From Pararhizobium sp. IMCC21322 (lineage in GTDB: Bacteria; Pseudomonadota; Alphaproteobacteria; Rhizobiales; GCA-2746425), in the NCBI RefSeq assembly GCF_030758295.1, contig NZ_CP132335.1, forward strand, positions 4,502,412-4,566,411: DNA of 64,000 nt. Direction: 5' to 3'. The notes under the pieces were generated by a model. It saw nothing but the letters and a program-made list of their open reading frames with translations. It was not told the DNA's origin and ran no database searches. Each line of letters starts with the position of its first letter. The stretch's first letter is position 1. A program made the position numbers and the translations under genes. Shown here piece by piece: positions 27,643 to 36,537 of the stretch.

Positions 27643-27659
27643 CATAGCTCAAAGCTATG
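27643..27659. promoter_or_regulatory. Perfect palindrome upstream of the sulfatase-cluster binding protein
   Basis: CATAGCT-CAA-AGCTATG has seven-base perfect arms and a three-base centre, 130 bases upstream of the start of the solute-binding protein. It fits the kind of interrupted dyad LysR regulators recognise and resembles 26534-26550. The rest of the 27500-27788 gap shows an A/T-rich stretch just downstream (AAAAAAATTATTT) that could be the promoter. Confidence 0.5.
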
Positions 27660-27788
27660 AATTCCTATAAAAAAATTATTTGTGGAATAGCAATTTGGGT
27701 GACCTTATGTCGTCACTCGACGCCTACAGTGCTGAGGAGGCACCCGTCGGGTTCAGAAAATCAGCACCCTAACGGGGAGGAGAACATA

Positions 27789-29144
27789 ATGAATTTCCGA
27801 CACAGGCCGGCCGGATTTACGCGTCGCGTGCTTATGGCAACAGCGATGTCAGCCCTTGCCATGGCGACCGTAGGTACAACCAGCGCTTCAGCACAAGAAG
27901 CACCGATCACCATCGTCATCAATCAGTCACCCTGGTTTCCCGGGTTCAAGGCGGTTGTTGATAAATATGTTGCAGAAACCGGAAACCCGGTCGAATTTGA
28001 TGTGAACCCATTCGCAGGCAGCTTGGAAAAGCAGCGGACAGCGGTTCGTACTGATGAAAGTCCGTTCGACATACTCATCATGAACGCAGGTTTTTTTGTT
28101 GAGTTCTACACGGGTGGATTTATCGAGCCACTGACGAACATTGACAGCTCGTTTGAATTGAGCCCGGACATCTACACGTTCGACGACTCGCCCTATTGGG
28201 ACTCTGAGACCAAACGTATTGACCGCGAAAACGGTGAGTTGCTCACAGTACCGATCAATCCATTCATTCCCATCCTTCACTACCGGTCAGATCTTTATGC
28301 AGAAAAAGGTCTGTCTGTTCCCACGACATGGGATGAACTATATGCCAATGCCGAAGCCCTCAACAATCCCCCGCAGATGTACGGCATCTCGCAACGCGGG
28401 CAACGTGGTGCTTTTGACGTAACTTTTGACGTCTTTCCATACATTCTAAGTCATGGTGGCGGCGTTTTCGCAAATCAGAAAGCTGGTGATTACACAATTA
28501 CCATAAACAGTCCTGGCACACTGGCAGGTATGGAAACCTATCTGAAATTTGCAAATAATGTGGGTCATCCATCGACCGCAGGTCAGACCCAGACCAACGT
28601 CATTCAGAATATGTCGACGGGCCGGGCTGGTCACATTATGGGCGTGCCAGCCCCCGCACTGTTTGATGATCCTACAAAATCTGCCGTTGTCGGTGATGTT
28701 GGCTACGCGGCTCCCCCCGGAACCGCAGACTACCCATCCTCACCTGGATTGGGGCATTGGCTTGGCGGTGTTCCAAAGAACATTCCAGCCGACCGCAAGG
28801 CTGCAGCCGTCGCGTTCTTCAAATGGTTCCAGACAGATGAAGCTCAGCGCGCATATGCAGAAGCGGGTTCACCACCTGTCTCGAAATCGGTGATGACCTC
28901 GGAAATGGCCGACATGCCGGAATTCCGTTACATGAAGGCGCTTGCTGATGCACTGCCAACAGCGCAGTTGACCTTCATCATCCCGGAAGCATCTCAAATT
29001 CTGGCGATTACGGAATTGCGCTTCAATCAGGCGATTTCCGGAGAGCTGGAATTGAAAGAAGCGCTCAATATGGCTGCGGAAGAAATCAAAAAAGTGATGG
29101 ACGCCGCTGGCTACGACGCTCCAGTCCTGGAAAACCTCAAGTAA
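27789..29144 (+). CDS. Sugar-type ABC transporter substrate-binding protein (family 1)
   Basis: A 451-residue extracellular solute-binding protein. The N-terminus is a signal peptide with arginines (FTRRVLMATAMSALAMATVGTTSASA) cut before QEAPITIVINQSPWFPGF. The family pattern is seen in YVAETGNPVEFDVNPF, FDILIMNAGFFVEFYTGGFIEPL, VPTTWDELYANAEALNN and FFKWFQTDEAQRAYAEAGSPPVSKSV. The start ATG 27789 has a near-ideal GGGAGGAG ribosome site, so the 44 extra upstream codons are not used. It is the first gene of the import and desulfation cluster. The ligand is unknown but is presumably the substrate of the sulfatase encoded downstream. Confidence 0.92.
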   Translation: MNFRHRPAGFTRRVLMATAMSALAMATVGTTSASAQEAPITIVINQSPWFPGFKAVVDKYVAETGNPVEFDVNPFAGSLEKQRTAVRTDESPFDILIMNAGFFVEFYTGGFIEPLTNIDSSFELSPDIYTFDDSPYWDSETKRIDRENGELLTVPINPFIPILHYRSDLYAEKGLSVPTTWDELYANAEALNNPPQMYGISQRGQRGAFDVTFDVFPYILSHGGGVFANQKAGDYTITINSPGTLAGMETYLKFANNVGHPSTAGQTQTNVIQNMSTGRAGHIMGVPAPALFDDPTKSAVVGDVGYAAPPGTADYPSSPGLGHWLGGVPKNIPADRKAAAVAFFKWFQTDEAQRAYAEAGSPPVSKSVMTSEMADMPEFRYMKALADALPTAQLTFIIPEASQILAITELRFNQAISGELELKEALNMAAEEIKKVMDAAGYDAPVLENLK

Positions 29145-29188
29145 ACGCGTTCTCCCAAAGGAAGGAGTAAAATCACTCCTCCCAGAAC

Positions 29189-29214
29189 CACTGCCCGGCT
29201 CAGGCCGGGCAGTG
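29189..29214 (+). promoter_or_regulatory. Strong intercistronic hairpin after the binding-protein gene
   Basis: CACTGCCCGGC and GCCGGGCAGTG form an 11-bp perfect stem with loop TCAG, in the 101-bp gap between the binding protein and the first permease. There is no T-run after it, so it is better read as an mRNA-stabilising stem that protects the binding-protein transcript than as a terminator. Confidence 0.7.
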
Positions 29215-29245
29215 CCTTCCCTGAAAAAGTGAAAGCAGAGGCGCG

Positions 29246-30121
29246 ATGTCATCCGATAAACTGTGGCGATATGTTACGCTAGCCCCCGCCGTCATACTTT
29301 TCCTGGCACTGACGATCATTCCCATGATCAATCTGCTGGCGCTGAGTTTCCATGAGGTTGAATGGGTTGATCGCACTGCAATTTGGGAATTTGTGGGTCT
29401 GCACAACTATCTCAAGCTTGCTGACGATACCCTTTTTCACGCTGGCATCCGGAACACGATTGTCTTCTCAGTCACGGCAGTCGCAATCCAGATGATACTG
29501 GGCCTCGGGCTGGCTCTTTTAACCACCCAGGTCACACGCGGTCGATTGCTTTACCGGACGATTTTCATTCTGCCAATTCTCGTTCCAGGCATCATTATCG
29601 GCGCAATCTGGAAGCTGTTATACAGCTTCGATTTTGGCGTCTTCAACCAAATTCTCATGGTGTTCGGGCTGACACCGCAGGACTGGCTCGGCAGTTCGGA
29701 TCTCGCGCTTGCCTCGGTTATTGTCGTTGATATCTGGCACTGGACACCTTTCTGCTTCCTGCTGCTTCTCGCTGGTCTGGAAAGCTTGCCGGAGGATATC
29801 TACGAGGCCGCCAAAATTGACGGAGCGACGGCCTGGCAGACTCTGCGCAGCATCACTTTGCCGCTGATGATTCCGACGCTTGTTGTGACTTTTATCTTCC
29901 GCATGATCTTGGCCTTCAAGGTGTTTGACGAAATCTACCTTCTGACCGGCGGTGGGCCGGGCACATCGACAGAAGTGATAAGTTTTACGATCTACCGACG
30001 CTTCTTCACAGAGGATCAGGCTGGCTATGGATCGGCTGTATCCGTGGCCACTTTCACCGTCATTGCATTGCTCATTGCGATTGCGGCGCGCTTTGCCCGC
30101 AAAAGGGGGGAAGCAGCATGA
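29246..30121 (+). CDS. Sugar ABC transporter permease (MalF/UgpA type)
   Basis: A 291-residue inner-membrane permease with six hydrophobic segments. The contact loop EDIYEAAKIDGATAWQTLRSITLPLMIPTLVVTFIFR is the canonical EAA motif of carbohydrate uptake permeases of the CUT1 class, and FDEIYLLTGGGPGTSTEVISFTIYRRFF is the conserved C-terminal region of MalF/UgpA types. It pairs with the MalG-type permease that starts before its stop (overlap of four bases) and with the ATPase at 33524. Confidence 0.95.
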   Translation: MSSDKLWRYVTLAPAVILFLALTIIPMINLLALSFHEVEWVDRTAIWEFVGLHNYLKLADDTLFHAGIRNTIVFSVTAVAIQMILGLGLALLTTQVTRGRLLYRTIFILPILVPGIIIGAIWKLLYSFDFGVFNQILMVFGLTPQDWLGSSDLALASVIVVDIWHWTPFCFLLLLAGLESLPEDIYEAAKIDGATAWQTLRSITLPLMIPTLVVTFIFRMILAFKVFDEIYLLTGGGPGTSTEVISFTIYRRFFTEDQAGYGSAVSVATFTVIALLIAIAARFARKRGEAA

Positions 30122-30948
30122 AACTCCGGATTAATCAAAGCACGATTGTCAGCCATACCTTGCTGATCCTGTTCTCGATAATCGTATTGTTCCCCTTTCT
30201 TTGGATTATCTCGGCAAGCATAAAAACCCAGATTGATCTGCTGCTGGGAAAGTTCTTTTTTATTCCCAACCTTCAGGGATATGTCGACGTATTGTTCTCC
30301 GGAACGTCCGACTTCATTCGTAATTTCTCAAACTCATTGATTGTTGGATCGATCAGTACAGTGCTTGTGATGGTTGTTGCCACACTCGCTGCCTACTCAC
30401 TGTACCGAATGCGATGGCCCACATGGGTCCTGCACTCTCTGCTTGGCTGGTCGGTCATATTCCACATGGTCCCACCCATCACGCTGGCAGGTGCCTGGTT
30501 CACAATGTTCAGAACAGTTGGCCTTGATAACACCCATCTTGGCATCATCCTGGCGCATACAACACTCAATCTCCCGATGGCTTTGTGGATGATGGGCGTG
30601 TTTGTCCGTGATGTTCCAAAAGAGATGATTGAGGCTGCGGAAATAGACGGTGCCAGGACACCTGAAATTCTATGGCATGTGATTATTCCAATTGTGCGGC
30701 CCGGATTGGCCGCAACCGGTATCCTCAGCTTTATTTTCAGTTGGAACGAGTTTGCTGTTGCCCTGACACTTACCCAGCGCAAGACAGCGACCGTTCCCCT
30801 CGGCATCGGGAAATATGCTCAGGAAAACACCATCGCATTTACAGAAATGGCGGCGGCCTCAACACTTTCAATCATTCCAGCAATCCTGCTTCTCTTGTTC
30901 GCGCAGCGCTTCATCGTCCGTGGACTGACCTCCGGCGCAGTAAAATAG
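30118..30948 (+). CDS. Sugar ABC transporter permease (MalG/UgpE type)
   Basis: A 276-residue inner-membrane permease with six hydrophobic segments. The EAA loop is PKEMIEAAEIDGARTPEILWHVIIPIVRPGLAATGILSFIFSWNEF, matching the MalG group including the SWNEF motif that follows. The N-terminal helix with FPFLWIISASIKTQ is also typical. It starts within ATGA of the previous gene and is followed after nine bases by the sulfatase gene, so importer and enzyme genes are one operon. Confidence 0.95.
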   Translation: MKLRINQSTIVSHTLLILFSIIVLFPFLWIISASIKTQIDLLLGKFFFIPNLQGYVDVLFSGTSDFIRNFSNSLIVGSISTVLVMVVATLAAYSLYRMRWPTWVLHSLLGWSVIFHMVPPITLAGAWFTMFRTVGLDNTHLGIILAHTTLNLPMALWMMGVFVRDVPKEMIEAAEIDGARTPEILWHVIIPIVRPGLAATGILSFIFSWNEFAVALTLTQRKTATVPLGIGKYAQENTIAFTEMAAASTLSIIPAILLLLFAQRFIVRGLTSGAVK

Positions 30949-30957
30949 GAACGGATC

Positions 30958-32508
30958 ATGAAAACAGTTTTCGTCCTCTTCGACAGTCTCAACCGTCACC
31001 TCTTGTCGCCTTACGGCGGTACGCGGTTTCCCACACCCAACTTTGATCGGCTGGCCAAAAAATCCGTGACCTTCGACAAACACTATGTCGGCTCGTTGCC
31101 CTGCATGCCGGCGCGGCGTGATATGCTGACAGGGCGGCTGAATTTCTTGCATCGCAGCTGGGGTCCCATGGAACCGTTTGATAATGCGTTCCCCGAGATC
31201 ATTTCCCGTGAGAGCGACACATACACGCATCTGATCACAGACCATTTTCACTATTGGGAAGATGGCGGCGCCACCTACCACAATCGCTACAACAGTTACG
31301 ATTTTATCCGGGGTCAGGAAGGAGACCCATGGAAGGCTTTGGTGCAGCCACATTGGGAAAGGCTGCGCGAGAAATATCATGAGCACAATTTTTCGACCGA
31401 CCGAGGCAGCTATAAAGCTCAGAACGTCATCAATCGTGAATTCATTCGTGAGGAAGCTGATTTCCCGTCTGTTCAGGTTTTTGACGCAGGTCTTGAGTTC
31501 ATCGATCAGAATTGGCGCGATGATAATTGGTTTCTGCAGATTGAAACATTTGATCCTCACGAGCCGTTTCATGCACCCAGCAGATTCAAGGATCAGTTCA
31601 AGACCGACTATCAGGGCCCGGTTCTGGATTGGCCACGCTATGGCCGTGTCGATGAACTGCCTGAAGAATGCGAGGAATTACGTGCAAATTACTACGCAAC
31701 TGTTGCGTTATGCGATGATTTGCTTGGGCGCCTGCTGGACGAATTTGATGCCAAAAACATGTGGGAGGACACCGCTCTCGTGGTGACAACCGATCATGGC
31801 TTTTTGCTCGGAGAACATGATTTCTGGGCAAAGAACAGAATGAATATCTATGAGGAAATCGCTCATATTCCTTTGTTTGTTCATGACCCAAGACGCTCGG
31901 CCAAAGATGGGTCCCGTTGCGGGAAAATCACGCAAACCGCTGATCTTGCGGCAACTTTCATCGACTTGAATGGCGCGTCAAAACCCAAGGAAATGCAAGC
32001 GAATTCGCTGCTGCCATTGATAGATGGCGAGGCATCGCAGCGCCATGCTGCGCTATACGGGTATTTTGGCGGTGCGGTGAACGTTACTGATGGCCGTTAC
32101 ACATATCATCGATATCCACCTGACTTAAGCAAGCAGACCCTCAATCAATACACATTGATGCCAACACACATTTTCGATTTTTTCTCCCCTGCAGAATTGG
32201 CAGACGCAAAACTGGAGCCGGCCCTGTCCTTCACCAAAGGCGCGCCATTATTGAAGGTGCCTGTTACAAACCGTTCGCCAATGTATGACGTTTACGGCCC
32301 TGGCGCTCTTCTTGAAAACACAACACGCCTTTATGATTTGGAGACAGATCCCGGCCAGCAAAACCCTCTGGACGATGACCAGCTTGAAGTACAGCTTGCA
32401 AATTTGATGTCACAACTCATGCACCAGGCAGACGCGCCTTCTGAGGCATTCGAGCGCCTCAGTCTGGACATGGTTCCAGATGCAGTTGGTGAGACGGTCG
32501 CGGAATGA
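30958..32508 (+). CDS. Cytoplasmic type I sulfatase (formylglycine class)
   Basis: A 516-residue sulfatase. The formylglycine-forming signature is C49-M-P51-A-R53-R-D-M-L-T-G, where C49 would be converted to formylglycine by a maturing enzyme encoded elsewhere. An N-terminal Asp (VLFDSLN) and the later DHGFLLGEHDFWAKNRMNIYEE block supply metal ligands and substrate contacts; FDPHEPFHAP is a further conserved stretch. No signal peptide is present, so it acts in the cytoplasm on an imported substrate. The family also contains phosphonate and phosphodiester hydrolases, so a phosphoester substrate is possible. It sits between the permeases and the DUF4432 gene, overlapping the latter by four bases. 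Confidence 0.9.
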   Translation: MKTVFVLFDSLNRHLLSPYGGTRFPTPNFDRLAKKSVTFDKHYVGSLPCMPARRDMLTGRLNFLHRSWGPMEPFDNAFPEIISRESDTYTHLITDHFHYWEDGGATYHNRYNSYDFIRGQEGDPWKALVQPHWERLREKYHEHNFSTDRGSYKAQNVINREFIREEADFPSVQVFDAGLEFIDQNWRDDNWFLQIETFDPHEPFHAPSRFKDQFKTDYQGPVLDWPRYGRVDELPEECEELRANYYATVALCDDLLGRLLDEFDAKNMWEDTALVVTTDHGFLLGEHDFWAKNRMNIYEEIAHIPLFVHDPRRSAKDGSRCGKITQTADLAATFIDLNGASKPKEMQANSLLPLIDGEASQRHAALYGYFGGAVNVTDGRYTYHRYPPDLSKQTLNQYTLMPTHIFDFFSPAELADAKLEPALSFTKGAPLLKVPVTNRSPMYDVYGPGALLENTTRLYDLETDPGQQNPLDDDQLEVQLANLMSQLMHQADAPSEAFERLSLDMVPDAVGETVAE

Positions 32509-33488
32509 ACATGTCGACACCCAACCGGGCGATGTTTCCGCGCTCCCTGACCGGAGATCCTCGACAAGTTGCCTCGGTGCGCAGGGTTACACTTGATGAC
32601 GGTGTTGAACGCGGCAACCGCGCATTGGTCTTTTCAACAGGTGGCGGCCTGGATTTTTGGATTCTGAGTGATCGCTCTTTGGATATTGGGCCGCTTTGGT
32701 TTCGCGGCATGCCGGTGGCCTGGCAACATCCAAGTGGTTATATGGCACCTGCGCTGCACCAGCGTCATGGCGATGAACAAACGGGGCTCGAACGCGCATT
32801 ATCCGGGTTTTTGGTGACCTGCGGCGCAGAACACACCCGTCAGCCGGCTGACGGAAACGTTCTGCACGGAAATCTGCCACTCACCCCGGCAAGGGTCACC
32901 CAGTATGGAGAGAACTGGCAGCATGACAGCCCCATACTGTTTTGTGAGGGCGAAGTAACGATCGCCCATTTGGCAAAATCTTCATATCGCCTGATTCGAA
33001 GGATCGAGGCGCCCATCGGCGGCACCAGCTTGAAAATAAAGGATACATTCGAAAATATCGGTCTGGAAGCCTTCGAATTGTCCCTGCTCTACCATTTCAA
33101 TTTTGGCTTCCCGGCGCTCGGCGATGCCACAACCATCGACGTAAATGGCGAAAACTGGTTGAGGAGGTCTCTACCAACGACATCCGGACCGGCTCTCGAA
33201 CCGACTTTCGACTGCCGCCGTGTAGAAGAACACGGTGACATAAATGTCATTGTCAGACGTCCGCAGTCCGAACACTGGCCGGGGTTTCAAGCCAGGTTTG
33301 AGACAAGCGCACAACAGCTGCCATTCATGCAGATTTGGTCTGATCCAAGACCAAATCGAAACATCATTGCAGTTGAGCCCGCAAACAGCGAGCGCCGTGC
33401 CGATGGCACAAGCGGAACCGGTGCCACGCTTGAAACCGGCGGAACCTGGACAAACCAAATCGAGATCGAGTTTTCCGACCCTGCCTGA
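32505..33488 (+). CDS. DUF4432 family protein (aldose 1-epimerase-like)
   Basis: A 327-residue protein of the galactose-mutarotase-like fold group, DUF4432. Visible landmarks are GLDFWILSDRSLDIGPLWFRGMPVAW, GLERALSGFLVTCGAEHTR, VLHGNLPLTPA, KIKDTFENIG and LLYHFNFGFPAL. Members are presumed sugar mutarotases or lyase-like isomerases, with no settled reaction. Its translational coupling to the sulfatase suggests that it acts on the desulfated sugar. The start ATG 32505 overlaps the sulfatase stop. Confidence 0.85.
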   Translation: MNMSTPNRAMFPRSLTGDPRQVASVRRVTLDDGVERGNRALVFSTGGGLDFWILSDRSLDIGPLWFRGMPVAWQHPSGYMAPALHQRHGDEQTGLERALSGFLVTCGAEHTRQPADGNVLHGNLPLTPARVTQYGENWQHDSPILFCEGEVTIAHLAKSSYRLIRRIEAPIGGTSLKIKDTFENIGLEAFELSLLYHFNFGFPALGDATTIDVNGENWLRRSLPTTSGPALEPTFDCRRVEEHGDINVIVRRPQSEHWPGFQARFETSAQQLPFMQIWSDPRPNRNIIAVEPANSERRADGTSGTGATLETGGTWTNQIEIEFSDPA

Positions 33489-33523
33489 TTCACCAAGGCA
33501 TTCGGACCAAGTGGAGAACGAAG

Positions 33524-34597
33524 ATGGCAAATGTGAGCCTGAAAAACGTTAGAAAATTGTTTGGATCGGTAACTGTAATCCCCGACATCTCTCTTGATAT
33601 TAACGACGGAGAATTTGTCGTTCTGGTGGGACCGTCCGGATGTGGCAAGTCAACTCTGCTGCGCATGATTGCCGGGTTGGAGCCAATCTCGTCAGGGGAA
33701 GTTTCCATTGGAGGAAAGGTCGTGAATGACGCGCCTGCGCGGGACCGGGGTATTTCCATGGTCTTCCAATCCTATGCGCTTTACCCGCACATGACTTCCG
33801 AGGAGAACATGAATTTCTCACTGCGTCTGAAAGGCGAGCACAGTGACGGGCAGAAACAAAAGGTCGGGCGGGCATCAGATGTGCTGGGCCTGTCTAAACT
33901 ACTTGATCGCTTTCCACGCCAATTGTCCGGCGGTCAGCGCCAACGGGTCGCAATGGGCAGAGCGATTGTGCGTGAGCCGGAGGTTTTCCTGTTTGATGAG
34001 CCATTGTCCAACCTCGATGCAACCCTGAGGGTGAAGATGCGAGCCGAAATCAAGGAACTGCATCAGCGGCTGGCAACCACCACCATTTACGTCACCCACG
34101 ATCAGATTGAAGCCATGACATTGGCTGACAGGATTGTCGTCCTCAGGGACGGCCATATTGAACAAATCGGATCACCCTTGGAACTCTATGATAATCCGGT
34201 GAACCAGTTTGTCGGCTCCTTTCTTGGGTCCCCTGCGATGAACTTTCTTGACGCAAACAGGCAAGCCTCAGCAACCGACCCATTGCACTTTTCAGACGGC
34301 GACACCCTGATGGTCGACGATTTGAGCCATGTGGCACCAGGGCCCTTGCAGTTGGGCATCCGTCCAGAGAGCTTCTCGATCGTGTCCGAGCCCAGCGATC
34401 ACAGCATTCATGCCGAGATTGTGGTTGTGGAGCCGACCGGCGCTCAAACGCAACTGGTCATGCGAAAGGGCGGAAATGAGCTCACCGCAACCTTTGGAGA
34501 TCGGTTGAACGTCAAGCCGGGCGAGTCAATTCATCTGCAAGTCAATCAGAATCGTCTGCATATGTTTGATCACGCGACAGGCAGCAGGCTCTCCTGA
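33524..34597 (+). CDS. Sugar ABC transporter ATP-binding protein (MalK/UgpC/MsmK type)
   Basis: A 357-residue ATPase of the CUT1 class. Walker A is VGPSGCGKSTLLRMIAG, the Q-loop is MVFQSYALYPHMT, the signature is LSGGQRQRVAMGRAI, Walker B is EVFLFDEPLSNLDA, and the switch is IYVTHDQIEAMT. The C-terminal third is an OB-fold regulatory domain of the TOBE type (LGIRPESFSI and VVVEPTGAQTQLVMR). It powers the importer encoded by 27789, 29246 and 30118, and closes the cluster. Confidence 0.95.
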   Translation: MANVSLKNVRKLFGSVTVIPDISLDINDGEFVVLVGPSGCGKSTLLRMIAGLEPISSGEVSIGGKVVNDAPARDRGISMVFQSYALYPHMTSEENMNFSLRLKGEHSDGQKQKVGRASDVLGLSKLLDRFPRQLSGGQRQRVAMGRAIVREPEVFLFDEPLSNLDATLRVKMRAEIKELHQRLATTTIYVTHDQIEAMTLADRIVVLRDGHIEQIGSPLELYDNPVNQFVGSFLGSPAMNFLDANRQASATDPLHFSDGDTLMVDDLSHVAPGPLQLGIRPESFSIVSEPSDHSIHAEIVVVEPTGAQTQLVMRKGGNELTATFGDRLNVKPGESIHLQVNQNRLHMFDHATGSRLS

Positions 34598-34639
34598 AAT
34601 AGTCTGGTATCTATTCACCTGCATTCAGCCTCTGCCGGT

Positions 34640-35383
34640 TCAGCTCTCTCCTGTCACACAGGAAAACAGACCGGCAGCCTTGCGCGCTCTGGCATCCACA
34701 GTTCTGGCAAGCCGTTGGTGCCCATCGCTGGGGCTGCGCGGATTGCGCGCCAGCGGATTTGGCAAGGCCGTCGCCAGAAGACTGGCTTCACGCATCGTCA
34801 AGCGCCCTGCGGTTTTGCCGAAATAACGCCGCGAAGCTGCTTCGGCGCCATATAGCCCCGGGCCCCATTCCACCATATTCAGATAGATCTCGGCGACCCG
34901 CTCCTTGGACCAGAAGAAATCTGCATAGATTGCCAGCGGCACTTCCAGCGTTTTGCGCACATAGGAACGGCTGGGCCACAAAAACAGGTTTTTGACCGTC
35001 TGCATGGTAACCGTGCTTGCACCGCGCGGTGTGCCACCATCGATCAGATCATCAATCACAATTTCAACCGCCTGCCAGTCCACGCCGTGATGCAGGCAAA
35101 ACCGGCCATCTTCGCTGGAAAGCACAGCATTTATGAGATTTGGCGACAATTGCTCAACCGGTGTCCAGCTTCGAGTCACTCCATGACCTTGTGCCAGACG
35201 CCAAAGCATGAGGTTGGAAACCGGCGGTGTCACCCACACATAGGCAGGTATCAGCAGAAGTGGCGAGACGACGATAAGCAACACGGCAAGAAGGGACCAG
35301 CGGACCCATTTTCGCAATGAGGTTCGAGCGCGCCGGACCGGGCCACCGGATTTCTTTTTTGCTGATTTGTTGCCCCGTGCCAA
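34640..35383 (-). CDS. mtgA: Monofunctional biosynthetic peptidoglycan transglycosylase
   Basis: MtgA polymerises lipid II glycan strands at the inner membrane. The 247-residue protein has a basic N-terminus, one membrane helix (WSLLAVLLIVVSPLLLIPAYVWV), and a GT51 domain: AVLSSEDGRFCLHHGVDW with the catalytic Glu and Asp, RGASTVTMQTVKNLFL, and YLNMVEWGPGLYGAEAASRRYFGK. The start is TTG 35383 because no ATG lies before the membrane helix. It is convergent with the ABC ATPase. The 235-bp gap on its upstream side (35384-35618) holds no feature I can support. Confidence 0.95.
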   Translation of the reverse strand: MARGNKSAKKKSGGPVRRARTSLRKWVRWSLLAVLLIVVSPLLLIPAYVWVTPPVSNLMLWRLAQGHGVTRSWTPVEQLSPNLINAVLSSEDGRFCLHHGVDWQAVEIVIDDLIDGGTPRGASTVTMQTVKNLFLWPSRSYVRKTLEVPLAIYADFFWSKERVAEIYLNMVEWGPGLYGAEAASRRYFGKTAGRLTMREASLLATALPNPLARNPRSPSDGHQRLARTVDARARKAAGLFSCVTGES

Positions 35384-35618
35384 TGTCCTACCCGCTGCTG
35401 TCCCTGAAAAGCTGTCTCAATCCGGTTACCCTTACAACATGGTAGCGTTGCAGGAATCATTTTTTCCATCAGCCGTCAATCACAGTGTTTATGGTATCCG
35501 GCATGTGACTGTTTGTTCAAGATGCGGACTCTTGGCTTGCTCTCAATCGCGCCGCTGTGGTTCAAGGGCGTGTTAGTCACAGATCGGACCGGCATCCTTG
35601 CCTGATTTTACCCTATAA

Positions 35619-36533
35619 ATGTCAAACACTTTGAACGAAAAATTATTGCACCATGGGCAGATCATCAGCGATGTGTTGAAATCTGCAATTGAGGCCGAAG
35701 CTGGCACCGGCGCACCGCAACGGCTGCTGGATGCCATGTGCTACGCCACATTGAATGGCGGCAAACGCCTGCGCCCGTTTTTGCTGGTGGAGACCGCCGC
35801 GCTGTTTGGCCGCAATGATAGAGGCGTCCTGCGCGCAGCCGCAGCCCTTGAATGCATTCACAGCTACAGTCTGGTACATGATGATTTACCGGCACTGGAT
35901 AATGATGATCTGCGGCGTGGCAAGAAAACCACCCACATCGCGTTTGATGAAGAGACAGCAATTCTGGTCGGCGACGCGTTGCAGACCCTGGCGTTTGATC
36001 TTTTGACAGATGAACATGTGCACACTGATCCGGCAATCCGTCTGAAACTGGTCGCCGGTCTGGCCAAAGCCGCTGGTGCGTCCGGTATGGTCGGCGGACA
36101 GGTGTTGGACATCGCAGCTGAAGGTCGACGCGGAGAAGCATCACCGCCGCAAAGCGAGACCAGCATTAAATCCATGCAGGCCATGAAGACAGGTGCCCTG
36201 CTGCGCTTTGCCTGCACAGCGGGTGTGATCCTGGCTGGCGGCTCACCAGATGATGAGATGCGATTTGAAAAATTTGGCAGCACCATCGGTCTGGCTTTTC
36301 AACTGGCAGACGATATTCTTGACCGGACAAGTGATGCCGCCGCGCTCGGCAAAGAAGCAGGCAAGGATGCCGCAGCGGGTAAAGCAACGCTTGTGGACTT
36401 TATGGGGCTGAAAACAGCGAAAGCCCACCTCACCGCCCAAATCAATGAAGCCCATGATTTGCTCAAGCCATATGGTCCGGCCGCAGACACGCTGAGGCAA
36501 ACAGCCAGCTTCATCGCCAACCGAACGTCATGA
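35619..36533 (+). CDS. ispA: Short-chain polyprenyl (farnesyl/geranyl) diphosphate synthase
   Basis: A 304-residue trans-prenyltransferase that builds farnesyl or geranylgeranyl diphosphate from isopentenyl diphosphate. The first aspartate-rich motif is DDLPALDNDDLRRG (the bacterial DDxxxxD form), the second is FQLADDILD, and LNGGKRLRP, MKTGALLRFA and the lysine-rich GKATLVDFMG complete the family pattern. Length and sequence suit the farnesyl diphosphate synthase group, though chain length cannot be read with certainty. The structured repeat copy B begins within five bases of its stop. Confidence 0.9.
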   Translation: MSNTLNEKLLHHGQIISDVLKSAIEAEAGTGAPQRLLDAMCYATLNGGKRLRPFLLVETAALFGRNDRGVLRAAAALECIHSYSLVHDDLPALDNDDLRRGKKTTHIAFDEETAILVGDALQTLAFDLLTDEHVHTDPAIRLKLVAGLAKAAGASGMVGGQVLDIAAEGRRGEASPPQSETSIKSMQAMKTGALLRFACTAGVILAGGSPDDEMRFEKFGSTIGLAFQLADDILDRTSDAAALGKEAGKDAAAGKATLVDFMGLKTAKAHLTAQINEAHDLLKPYGPAADTLRQTASFIANRTS

Positions 36534-36537
36534 GCGC

